DNA from: Jiangella endophytica
Lineage (GTDB): Bacteria > Actinomycetota > Actinomycetes > Jiangellales > Jiangellaceae
Length of the DNA: 64,000 bases
Assembly: GCF_003427025.1 (NCBI RefSeq)
Contig: NZ_QVAI01000013.1
Coordinates: forward strand, 62,001-126,000
Reading direction: 5' to 3'
Positions 47,921 through 55,546 of this stretch are shown here, one piece after another. The position numbers and the translations under genes were made by a program. The notes beneath the pieces were generated by a model. That model had not been told where the DNA came from. It did no database searches and saw only the letters and a list, made by a program, of their open reading frames with translations. Numbering within the stretch: the stretch's first letter is position 1; each line of letters opens with the position of its first letter.

Positions 47921-48955
47921 ATGTCCCGAATCACACCCCACCCGCGGCGCCGCCGCCGCGTGAGCGCCGCGGCCGCGCTCGCCCTCGTCGCCCCGCTGGT
48001 CCTCGCCGCGTGCAGCGACGACGCGTCGTCGGCCAGCGGCGACGGCTCGTGGGAGCCCGACCGCGACATCGACTGGATCGTGCCCTACAGCGCCGGCGGC
48101 GGCTTCGACACCTACTCGCGCGGCATCGCCGAGGTGATGCAGCGCGGCCACCTGCCCGACGGCGTCAACGTCGTCATCCGCAACACTCCCCCGCTGCCGC
48201 AGGGCATCAGCCAGATGTTCAACGCCGACGCCGACGGCTACACGATCGGCATCCTGCCGATGCCCGCCGCGATCGCGCAGGAGATCCAGGAGCCCGACCT
48301 CGCCCAGTGGAAGACCAGCGAGTTCACCGTCCTGGGCCAGGTCGACGAGAACGGCTACGTCGTCTACGTGCCGTCGGACTCGGAGTTCGAGACCATCGAG
48401 GACCTCATCGCCGCGGAGGACATCCGCGCGATCACCGTCGAGCAGGGGTCGTCGTCGGCGCTGGCCGGCCTCGCCACCATCCAGGCGCTGGACCTCGACG
48501 CCCAGGTCACCTACGGCGCCGAGGGCTCGGCCGAGGTCGTGACGGCGGCGCTGCGGGGCGACGCCGACTTCTTCGTCTACGGCAGCACCGACCTCGTCGG
48601 CTTCGTCGAGTCCGGTGACATCCGCCCGCTGATGTACCTGGGCACCGAGGACCAGCTGCCGGAGAACTTCGACTGGCTGCAGGACGTGCCGACCGCCGAG
48701 GAGGCCGGTTTCCCGGACCTCGCCGGCGCCGTCACCGAGCTGCGTGTCATCGTCGGGCCGCCGGACCTGCCCGAGCCGGTCGCCGAGTACCTGCGCGGCC
48801 TCCTCGCCGACACGATGGCCGACGAGGAGTTCATCACCTGGGCCGAGGAGGCCGACCGGCCGATCGTCCCGCGGACCGCCGAGGAGACCGAGGCGGCCAT
48901 CGCGGACCAGATCACACAGATGGAAGAGCTCGTGCCCCAGCTGGCCGACGGCTGA
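47921..48955 (+). CDS. Tripartite tricarboxylate transporter substrate-binding lipoprotein (TctC family)
   Basis: A 344-aa lipoprotein with an Arg-rich n-region and lipobox LAAC (Cys31). DIDWIVPYSAGGGFDTYSRGIAEVM is the TctC/Bug family start, GISQMFNADADGYTIGI the carboxylate-loop region, and DFFVYGSTDLVGFVESGDIRPLMYLG and PTAEEAGFPDL the C-lobe hallmarks. Bug-type proteins bind organic carboxylates. It is followed by the membrane subunit 45 nt later. Ligand unknown. Confidence 0.9.
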   Translation: MSRITPHPRRRRRVSAAAALALVAPLVLAACSDDASSASGDGSWEPDRDIDWIVPYSAGGGFDTYSRGIAEVMQRGHLPDGVNVVIRNTPPLPQGISQMFNADADGYTIGILPMPAAIAQEIQEPDLAQWKTSEFTVLGQVDENGYVVYVPSDSEFETIEDLIAAEDIRAITVEQGSSSALAGLATIQALDLDAQVTYGAEGSAEVVTAALRGDADFFVYGSTDLVGFVESGDIRPLMYLGTEDQLPENFDWLQDVPTAEEAGFPDLAGAVTELRVIVGPPDLPEPVAEYLRGLLADTMADEEFITWAEEADRPIVPRTAEETEAAIADQITQMEELVPQLADG

Positions 48956-49000
48956 CGGATCGCAGACACGCTTCGGCGTGCCTGACAGGAGGTTTGGCTC

Positions 49001-51130
49001 GTGGATTTCGGTTCTGGCCTGGTCCAGGCTCTGGAGCAGATGGCGACGTGGTCGTTCCTGCTCTGGTTCCTGATCGGTGTGCTCAACGGAACGATCTTCG
49101 GACTGCTGCCGGGGCTGAGCGGGTCGGTGGGCATCGCCCTGATGATTCCGTTCACCTTCGACATGGAGCCCATGCAGGCGATGGGGCTGTTCGTCGCGGC
49201 CCTCGCCGGCCAGAACTTCGCCGGATCGATCACGGCGATCCTCATCAACACGCCGGGGTCGTCGGTGAACGCGGCCACCACCTACGACGGCTATCCGCTG
49301 TCCAGACAGGGGCGCGGCGGCTTCGCCATCGGCGTGTCGGCGATGGCGTCGTTCCTCGGGTCCCTGATCGGCATCGCGATCATCATCGCGCTCTTCCCGC
49401 TGACCCGCAGCATCCTGCTGTCGTTCTCCTTCCCGGAGCTGACGATGCTCGGGGTGCTCGGGCTGGCGGTCATCGCGGTGGCGTCGCGCGGTTCGATGAT
49501 CAAGGGCCTGATCGCCGGCATGGTCGGCCTGCTGATCTCGTTCGTCGGCTTCGCCCCGATCGGCGGCGACGTCCGCTACGTGTTCGGCCAGGGCGAGCTG
49601 TACGACGGCATCGGCGCGGTGGTCGTGCTGATCGGACTGTTCGCCGTCACCGAGGCGCTGAGCCTGGTGGTGCACAACCAGAAGGTGGCGCCGGAGAGCC
49701 GCACCGGGCGGCTGGGCCGGTCGCAGGTGTGGGAGGGCGCGCGCTACGTCTTCACCAAGCCGTTCCTGCTGCTGCGCAGCTCCGTGCTGGGCACCGGCAT
49801 CGGCCTGATCCCGGCGGTCGGCGGGACGCTGGCGGCGTTCCTCGCCTACTTCCAGGCGGCGAAGACGGTCCGCGACCCGAAGTTCGGCCAGGGCGACCCG
49901 CGAGGCGTCCTGGCCCCGGAGGCCGCCAACGACGCCAAGGACGCCGGCGCGGCGCTGCCCAGCCTCGCGTTCGGCATCCCCGGCAGCGCGGACTGGGCGA
50001 TCGTGCTGGGCGCGATGATCATGCACGGCATCACGCCCGGCCCGAACCTGATCCGCGACAGCCCGGACATCGTGTGGATGAGCATCCTGGTGATCATCGG
50101 CGCGAGCTTCGTCTCGTCCAGCTTCGGCATCGTGTTCGCGCCGTGGCTGACGAAGGTGACGAAGGTGCGGGCCAGCCTGCTGGCGCCGCTGATCATCGTG
50201 CTCGCGGTGACCGGCGCCTACGGCCTGGAGTCGCGGACGTCGGACGTGCTGCTGGCCATCGCGTTCGGCCTGCTCGGCTACGCGATGCGGGCGATCGGCA
50301 TGCCGGTCATCCCGCTCATCCTCGGCCTGGTGCTCGGCCCGATGGTGGAGCGCTCCTATCTGCAGTCGGTCGAGACGTTCGGCGGGCTCAGCGCGTTCGT
50401 CACCCGGCCGATCTCGCTGGTGCTGGTCATCCTCACCGTCGCCGTCATCGTCTTCGAGATCATCTCGAACCGGCGGGCGAAGGTCTCGGAGGAGGCCAAG
50501 GAGGAGGGCGTCCGCTCGGCGACGCGGCCGCGCACCCTGCTGGTGATCGGCGGGCTCGGCGTCGTCGCGGCGGGCGCGCTGGTGCTGGCCACGGACTTCC
50601 GCGAGCAGTCGCGGACGTTCCCGCTGATCATCTCGACGATCATGCTGGCGCTGGTGGTCCTCTACCTGGCCGTCGCGCTGGTGCCGGTGCTGCGGCGCCG
50701 GTTCGGCGGCGTCATCGCCGACGGCCACGGCATGGAGCAGATGATGCACGTGCCGGACGACCTGCGCGAGCAGCTGGACGAGGCCGGCAACGCCGACGAC
50801 GGCACCGAACGCGGCACCGCGACGCAGGTCGAGACCGCCACCAAGGTGGAGACCGCCGTCGAGCCGGCCGCTGACGAGGCCGGCAACGCCGATCTCGCGG
50901 CCCGGATGCGCAACTCGATCATCCTGCTGGTCGCGTTCGCCGCCGGCGTGTGGGCGGTCGGGCTCGGCATCACCGTCCCGGTCGTGCTCTTCCTGCTGAT
51001 GCGCTACGTCGGCCGGGAGACCTGGCGGACGACGGTGATCACCACCGTCGTCACGTCGGCGGTGCTGTACTTCCTGTTCGTCTCCGTGCTGCGGATGCCA
51101 CTGGAGGGCGGCACGCTGCTGCCGTTCTGA
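49001..51130 (+). CDS. Fused TctA-TctB membrane subunit of a tripartite tricarboxylate transporter
   Basis: A 709-aa membrane protein. Residues 1 to about 500 are TctA: LNGTIFGLLPGLSGSVGIALMIPFTFDMEP, FAGSITAILINTPGSSVNAATTYDGYPLSRQGRGG, and FGIPGSADWAIVLGAMIMHGITPGPNL. Residues about 508-709 resemble TctB: two helices, a long acidic Thr/Glu-rich loop (about 570-635, ...GTATQVETATKVETAVE...), then NSIILLVAFAAGVWAVGLGITVPVVLFLLMRYV and the TctB-like tail VLYFLFVSVLRMPLEGG. Usually these are separate genes. GTG start at 49001, AGGAGG upstream. It imports a carboxylate using an ion gradient. Confidence 0.88.
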   Translation: MDFGSGLVQALEQMATWSFLLWFLIGVLNGTIFGLLPGLSGSVGIALMIPFTFDMEPMQAMGLFVAALAGQNFAGSITAILINTPGSSVNAATTYDGYPLSRQGRGGFAIGVSAMASFLGSLIGIAIIIALFPLTRSILLSFSFPELTMLGVLGLAVIAVASRGSMIKGLIAGMVGLLISFVGFAPIGGDVRYVFGQGELYDGIGAVVVLIGLFAVTEALSLVVHNQKVAPESRTGRLGRSQVWEGARYVFTKPFLLLRSSVLGTGIGLIPAVGGTLAAFLAYFQAAKTVRDPKFGQGDPRGVLAPEAANDAKDAGAALPSLAFGIPGSADWAIVLGAMIMHGITPGPNLIRDSPDIVWMSILVIIGASFVSSSFGIVFAPWLTKVTKVRASLLAPLIIVLAVTGAYGLESRTSDVLLAIAFGLLGYAMRAIGMPVIPLILGLVLGPMVERSYLQSVETFGGLSAFVTRPISLVLVILTVAVIVFEIISNRRAKVSEEAKEEGVRSATRPRTLLVIGGLGVVAAGALVLATDFREQSRTFPLIISTIMLALVVLYLAVALVPVLRRRFGGVIADGHGMEQMMHVPDDLREQLDEAGNADDGTERGTATQVETATKVETAVEPAADEAGNADLAARMRNSIILLVAFAAGVWAVGLGITVPVVLFLLMRYVGRETWRTTVITTVVTSAVLYFLFVSVLRMPLEGGTLLPF

Positions 51131-51168
51131 CGCCGTCCACCCCACTCGAGAAGGGACCCAGCGGGCCG

Positions 51169-52422
51169 ATGGCGGAGCAGACGGAGGGATCGGGCGGCGT
51201 CTCGCCGGGCATGGTGATCGCGGTCGCCAGCCTGGGCGCGGCGGTCGTGACGGCCGGCATGCAGGGCATCGCGCCCGCGCTGCCTGCCATCCAGGACCGG
51301 TTCGACCTGAGCTCCGCCGAGGTCGCGCTGATCACCAGCGTCTACCTGCTGCCGAGCGTGCTGTCGGCGCTGGCCGGCGGCATCCTGGCGGACCGGGTCG
51401 GCTCCCGGCCGGTGATCGCCGGGTCGCTGCTGCTGTTCGGCCTCGGCGGCGGGCTGCTGCTGCTGGACGTGTCGTTCTGGACGTTGCTGGCGATCCGTTT
51501 CGTGCAGGGTGCGGCCTTCGGCGCCGTGCTGTCGCTGACGGTGGGGATCATCGGGGACGTCGCGCCGACGGGTGCCGCGGCGGCGCGCGGGCAGAGCCGG
51601 CGGATCATCGCGATGGCCATCGCCGAGGCGGTGCTGCCGATCGCCGCCGGCCTGCTGATCGCCTGGGGGCTGGGCTGGTCGTCACCGTTCGCGCTGCAGT
51701 TGCTGGCCGTCCCGCTGGCGGTGCTCGCCTGGCGGGTGCTGCCGCCGCTGCGGCGTCCGGCGCCGGAATCGGGCACCGCGGGCTCTGCGGGGTCCGCGGG
51801 GGCCGCGCCGCCGTCGTCCGGCGGGATGCGGGCGGTGTTGAGGGCGCCGGCCGTGGTCGGGGTGCAGGTGCTGGCCGCGATGCGGTTCGTGTTCAAGTTC
51901 CCGGTCATCACCTACTACCCGCTGCTCGCGACCGGTCAGCTCGGGCTGTCGCCCGCCACCGTCGGCGTCGTGATGGGCGTGTCGGCGGCGATCGCCGCGC
52001 TCACGGCGGCGCTGACGGAGAAGCTGGCCGGGCGGTGGACGTCGGCGCAGCTGATCGGCGGCAGCCTGGTCGTCGCGGCGCTGTCCGTCAGCGGTATGGC
52101 GGCCGGCGAGTGGGTGGCGCTGGCGATCATCGCGATGCTGGTGTTCGGCGCTCAGGACGGCGTGTACGGGGTCGCGCACAACGTGCTGGTGACGGAGTTG
52201 GCGCCGCCCGGCCTGCGGTCGACGTACGTCGGGCTGACCGGAATGGTCCGCAACGTCGGCAAGTTCGCCGCGCCGGCGCTGTTCGGCGCGGCGACCCTGG
52301 TTCTGACGCTGACGCAGACGTTCCTGGTGCTGGGCGCGGCCGGGCTGGCGTCCGTGGCGGTGGCGCGGCGGGTGGCGGCGGTCCAGTCGCGCCTCGGCCC
52401 GCCGCCCCATGATCATCAATGA
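51169..52422 (+). CDS. MFS transporter
   Basis: A 417-aa permease with 12 predicted helices. MFS motif A-like GGILADRVGSRPVIAGSLLLFG lies between helices 2 and 3, and a Gly/Ala/Ser-rich cytosolic loop (about 203-222) separates the two halves. AFGAVLSLTVGIIGDVAPTGAAAARGQSR resembles drug/metabolite exporters of the DHA type. It is 38 nt after the TctAB gene and ends inside the left arm of a terminator. It may export an intermediate or give a second uptake path. Substrate unknown. Confidence 0.87.
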   Translation: MAEQTEGSGGVSPGMVIAVASLGAAVVTAGMQGIAPALPAIQDRFDLSSAEVALITSVYLLPSVLSALAGGILADRVGSRPVIAGSLLLFGLGGGLLLLDVSFWTLLAIRFVQGAAFGAVLSLTVGIIGDVAPTGAAAARGQSRRIIAMAIAEAVLPIAAGLLIAWGLGWSSPFALQLLAVPLAVLAWRVLPPLRRPAPESGTAGSAGSAGAAPPSSGGMRAVLRAPAVVGVQVLAAMRFVFKFPVITYYPLLATGQLGLSPATVGVVMGVSAAIAALTAALTEKLAGRWTSAQLIGGSLVVAALSVSGMAAGEWVALAIIAMLVFGAQDGVYGVAHNVLVTELAPPGLRSTYVGLTGMVRNVGKFAAPALFGAATLVLTLTQTFLVLGAAGLASVAVARRVAAVQSRLGPPPHDHQ

Positions 52423-52462
52423 TCCAACCACCGATGGGTGGTTGGATCATTGATGATCATGG
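52407..52462. terminator. Bidirectional terminator, 26-bp stem
   Basis: 52407-52432 and 52437-52462 are perfectly complementary with a 4-nt loop. The TGA of the MFS gene (52420-52422) lies inside the left arm, and the aldolase stop (52466) is 3 nt beyond the right arm on the other strand. It serves two convergent genes. Confidence 0.85.
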
Positions 52463-52465
52463 CGG

Positions 52466-53182
52466 TCAGAGCACGCCGGCGGCGGTGCCGCGGTGCACGT
52501 AGTGCTCCCATACCTTGTTCGGACGGTGACGGCTGCGGCTGTAGCTGCGGCCGATCTCCGCGCACTCCTCCGGGCTGAGCGGCCGCAGCTGCCCGCCACC
52601 CGCCGTCAGCTGCGTGGCCGCCAGCAGCGTGCGGGCGTTCTCCTCCAGGTCCAGGCAGTCCATCAGCAGCTCCTGGATCGTCGGGGCGACGAGGACGGTG
52701 CCGTGGGCGCGCAGCAGACAGGCGTGCGCGTCGCCGAGCGTCTTCGCGACGGCGTCGCCCTGCTCCCGGGTGGTGATGTGCGTGGCGTCGGGGTGGACGG
52801 CGAGCCCGGCGGCCTCGCGGTAGGCGAAGTGGCGCATCGGCAGGAACGGCCGGTCGGTCATGCTGAACGTCGTCGACAGCGTCGGGTGGCCGTGACAGAC
52901 CAGCGCGGCGTCGGGCCGGTTGCGGTAGACGCCGGTGTGGATCGCCGTCTCGGCCGGCGGCGGGACGTCGCCCTCGACGAGCGTGCCGTCCAGCTCCACC
53001 ACCAGCAGGTCGTCCGCGGTCAGCGCGGCCCGGCTGGCGTCGCGCGGCTGGATGAGCACCCGGTCGGTGCCGGGGATCCGGGCGCTCAGATGCCCGCTGT
53101 AGTCCAGGACGTCGGCCATCACCAGCAGCCGGGTGCAGGTGGCGAGGTCGCGCTTGAGCTGCTCGAGTTCGGGATCGGTCAT
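52466..53182 (-). CDS. Class II aldolase/adducin-family protein
   Basis: A 238-aa metal-dependent aldolase or decarboxylase. The zinc ligands are in VCHGHPT and RAHGTV, with PPPAETAIHTGVYRNRPD carrying the conserved Glu/His stretch. It could act on a sugar-acid phosphate or decarboxylate an aromatic or hydroxy acid, as in 4-hydroxy-3-methyl-butyrate-type relatives. The end of the tct unit is convergent with it, and a TTGGATTC motif lies in its promoter region, so it may be part of the same regulon. The substrate is unknown. Confidence 0.85.
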   Translation of the reverse strand: MTDPELEQLKRDLATCTRLLVMADVLDYSGHLSARIPGTDRVLIQPRDASRAALTADDLLVVELDGTLVEGDVPPPAETAIHTGVYRNRPDAALVCHGHPTLSTTFSMTDRPFLPMRHFAYREAAGLAVHPDATHITTREQGDAVAKTLGDAHACLLRAHGTVLVAPTIQELLMDCLDLEENARTLLAATQLTAGGGQLRPLSPEECAEIGRSYSRSRHRPNKVWEHYVHRGTAAGVL

Positions 53183-53658
53183 GACGCCTCCAGATCGCAG
53201 TTGGATTCAAGATAATGGATGCGGAGGCGTCGGCGACGGGTCGCTGGGGATCGCAGGGCCGCCGGCGCGCGTGCACCACCGGCCGGGCGGCGGCACGGTC
53301 AGCGCCAGGCGCCGTGCCCGGTCGGCGCCGTTCACCGTTCGTCGCTCGCCGGCGTTGTCGGTGCCCGCCCCTAGGGTGGGCACCCCACCCGAACGGGCGG
53401 GTTCTACGTGGCGAGAACTGCGCGAAGCGCCCCGACGCAGCCGTTCGGCGCGGCCGGCGCGAGCCCAGACCCGGCCGTCGCCGTGAGGTGACACGAGGCC
53501 CGGCGAGGTTCGCCTCACCGACCCTGCCCCACCCGCCCTCACCCCCGACGGCGAGCACCTCACCCGCGTCAGGACCGGACCGGGACCGGATCAGCGCACC
53601 GAGGTGGTCCCGCGGCGAGTGAGGTGCGCCCACGCCGAGTGAGGAACCCTCGAGCCCC
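53183..53658. other. Gene-free interval upstream of the aldolase
   Basis: About 475 nt. Near 53199-53222 lies AGTTGGATTC followed by AAGATAATGGAT, similar to the tct promoter site, likely the aldolase control region. A small GGGTGGG/CCCACCC hairpin lies near 53374-53391. Several TGAGGTG/CACCTCA pairs occur at 53490-53640. No gene is supported. Confidence 0.45.
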
Positions 53659-54591
53659 TCACGGAATGAGGACGGTCTTGCCGGCCAGCGCACCGGCGGC
53701 GGCCCGGTCGTGCACGGCCGCGAGGTCGGCCAGCGGCAGCCGCTCGGCCACGTCGATCGCCAACTCCCCCGCATCGACCAGATCCACCAGCTCGGCGAGG
53801 CGCGCCGCGTCGCTGCGGACGTAGACCTGCGCCGTCCGCACCCCCCGGCCGGCGTCGTCGGGGCCCGGCGTGGTGGTGCTGACGAACGTGCCGCCGTCGG
53901 CGACGAGCCCCACCAGCGCGGCGGTCTCCTCCGGACCGGTCGCGACCAGGTTCAGCACGACGTCGAACGCCTCGTCGGCCAGCGCCGAAGCGACCGGCGT
54001 GACGGTGTGGTCGACGATCCCGTCCGCGCCGTACGCGCGGAGCCGGTCGCGGCTGCGCGGACTCGCCGTCGCCGTCACCGAGGCGCCGGCCCGCACGGCC
54101 AACTGGACCGCATACCCGCCCACCGCACCCCCGGCGCCGTTGACCAGCACCCGCTGCCCCGCCACCAGCCTGGCGCCCTCGAACAGCGCCTGCCGGGCGG
54201 TCAGCCCCGCCGACGGCAGCGCCGCGGCGTCGGCGAGGTCGACGGTCCGCGGAGCGGCGACCAGCACGTCCACCGGCGCCGCGACGTACTCGGCGGCGCC
54301 GCCGGGCGCGTTCATCGGCAGGAAGCCGATCACCGCGTCGCCGGCGTTCCAGCCGGTCACATCCTCGCCCACCTCGGTCACGACGCCGGCGACGTCGTAG
54401 CTCGGGGTGTGCGGGAACGTCACCGGGAACACCTCGGGCAGCACGCCCGCCCGGATCACGACGTCGACGGGGTTGAACGCGGCGCCGGCCACCTGGATCA
54501 CCACCTGACCGGCACCGGCCACCGGCCGGTCGGCCTCTTCGTGCACGAGCACGCCACTGTCGCCGAAGCCGTGGAACCGCACTGCCTTCAT
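53659..54591 (-). CDS. NADP-dependent quinone-oxidoreductase-like MDR protein
   Basis: A 310-aa zinc-independent medium-chain dehydrogenase/reductase. MKAVRFHGFGDSGVLVHEEADRPVAGAGQVVIQVAGAAFNPVDVVIRAG is the QOR start. QRVLVNGAGGAVGGYAVQLAVRAGASVTATASPRSRDRLRAYGAD is the NADPH site (AxxGxVG-type loop), and the catalytic zinc Cys/His residues are absent. It probably reduces quinones or enones. It is divergent from the MarR gene and separated by two operator palindromes, so it is probably derepressed by a MarR ligand. Confidence 0.9.
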   Translation of the reverse strand: MKAVRFHGFGDSGVLVHEEADRPVAGAGQVVIQVAGAAFNPVDVVIRAGVLPEVFPVTFPHTPSYDVAGVVTEVGEDVTGWNAGDAVIGFLPMNAPGGAAEYVAAPVDVLVAAPRTVDLADAAALPSAGLTARQALFEGARLVAGQRVLVNGAGGAVGGYAVQLAVRAGASVTATASPRSRDRLRAYGADGIVDHTVTPVASALADEAFDVVLNLVATGPEETAALVGLVADGGTFVSTTTPGPDDAGRGVRTAQVYVRSDAARLAELVDLVDAGELAIDVAERLPLADLAAVHDRAAAGALAGKTVLIP

Positions 54592-54612
54592 GGATCTCTC
54601 CTCTGGATAGGC

Positions 54613-54652
54613 TGCTTCGAACTCGAAGCATAAGTGCTTTGAGTTCGAAGCA
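54613..54652. promoter_or_regulatory. Twin MarR operator
   Basis: TGCTTCGAACTCGAAGCA (54613-54630) and TGCTTTGAGTTCGAAGCA (54635-54652) are two near-identical 18-bp palindromes spaced by TAAG, 22 bp centre to centre. They sit between the divergent oxidoreductase (54591) and marR (54679) starts. Confidence 0.75.
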
Positions 54653-54678
54653 CAACCACGGCGCGGTACGGTGACGGC

Positions 54679-55191
54679 GTGACCGGCGACCCCGAGGCGC
54701 TCGAGCCGCACGAGCTGGCGACCCTGTTCGCGCTCACCGAGGCCGCGAACCTGCTGCAGCACCAGGTCGAGCAGCACCTGCGAGCCGAGGGCGACCTCAG
54801 CTACGTGCAGTTCCAGCTGCTCGCGCGGCTCGCGTCGACGGACGGCCCGCTCACCATGACGCAGCTGGCCGACGGCGTCGTCTACAGCCGCAGCGGCCTC
54901 ACCTACCAGGCCGGTCTGCTGGAGCAGCGCGGCCTCATCACGCGCGGGCCGAGCCCCGACGACGAACGCGCCACGCTGGTCGCCGCCACCGACGAGGGGC
55001 GGGCGCTGGTCGAGGCGATCCTGCCCGGTCACGTCCAGGTGGCCCGTCGCATGCTGTTCGACCCGCTGTCGGCCGACGACGTACGCCGGCTCGGTGACGT
55101 CATGGGCCGGGTGCGCGACCACATGCGCGCTCAGCCGCCCCGCTCCGCCGCGCCCCGGCGGCGGGCCGCTCGCCCGGCGCCGGAGCGCTGA
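54679..55191 (+). CDS. MarR-family transcriptional regulator
   Basis: A 170-aa dimeric winged-helix repressor. LSYVQFQLLARLASTDGPLTMTQLADGVVYSRSGLTYQAGLLEQRGLITRGPSPDDERATLVAATDEGRALV covers the MarR domain with the wing DDERATLV. GTG start at 54679. The C-terminal 25 residues are Arg/Pro-rich and overlap the end of the convergent gene by 92 nt, so the tail may have been extended by stop-codon loss. It probably controls the divergent oxidoreductase and itself through the twin palindrome. Confidence 0.88.
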   Translation: MTGDPEALEPHELATLFALTEAANLLQHQVEQHLRAEGDLSYVQFQLLARLASTDGPLTMTQLADGVVYSRSGLTYQAGLLEQRGLITRGPSPDDERATLVAATDEGRALVEAILPGHVQVARRMLFDPLSADDVRRLGDVMGRVRDHMRAQPPRSAAPRRRAARPAPER

Positions 55192-55546
55192 CCACGTCGA
55201 AGAGCCGCTCGACCTCGGCGGCGCGGTGCGGGACGGCCCGGAGCCGGGCCAGCACCAGCCGCTCCACCAGCTCGTTCAGCGCATCCTCGACGACGGCCAG
55301 GTCGTGCGGGCCCAGGCGGCGGGCGCGGCCGGCCAGCCGGGTGATCTCCCGGCCGATGATCGCGTCGCTCCGGCGGCGCAACAGCTCGACCGCCGGACCG
55401 GAGTCCGGCAGGCCCGCATCCGGCGGGCCCACATCCGGCGGGCCCACATCCGGCGGGCCCACATCCGGCGGGCCCACATCCGGCGGGCCCACATCCGGCG
55501 GGCCCACATCCGGTGGGCCGACGTCCGGCGGGTCAGTGCTGAGCAT
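55100..55546 (-). CDS. Glutamyl-tRNA-reductase dimerisation-domain-like protein with PPDVG repeats
   Basis: A 148-aa protein. Residues 5-44 are seven or eight copies of a 5-residue repeat (PPDVG). Residues about 50-118, VELLRRRSDAIIGREITRL, then LGPHDLAVVEDALNELVERLVLARLRAVPHRAAEVERLF, resemble the C-terminal dimerisation domain of glutamyl-tRNA reductase (HemA), without its catalytic or NADPH domains. The ATG at 55546 overlaps the multicopper oxidase stop by 14 nt, so it is the last gene of that operon. The 3' end overlaps marR convergently. A role in dimerisation or binding is inferred; no enzyme activity is expected. Confidence 0.6.
   Translation of the reverse strand: MLSTDPPDVGPPDVGPPDVGPPDVGPPDVGPPDVGPPDVGPPDAGLPDSGPAVELLRRRSDAIIGREITRLAGRARRLGPHDLAVVEDALNELVERLVLARLRAVPHRAAEVERLFDVVSAPAPGERPAAGARRSGAAERACGRAPGP
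55411..55530. repeat. Eight 15-bp tandem repeats
   Basis: The unit GGCCCACATCCGGCG starts at 55411, 55426, 55441, 55456, 55471, 55486, 55501 and 55516. The five central copies are identical; the first and last two differ by one to three bases. They keep frame and encode PPDVG. The array is prone to slippage, so copy number may vary between strains. Confidence 0.9.

Noticed and set aside
55411..55530. CRISPR or plasmid iteron array
   Set aside because: The 15-bp units are contiguous, keep coding frame (PPDVG) and lie inside a gene. No replication gene is near.
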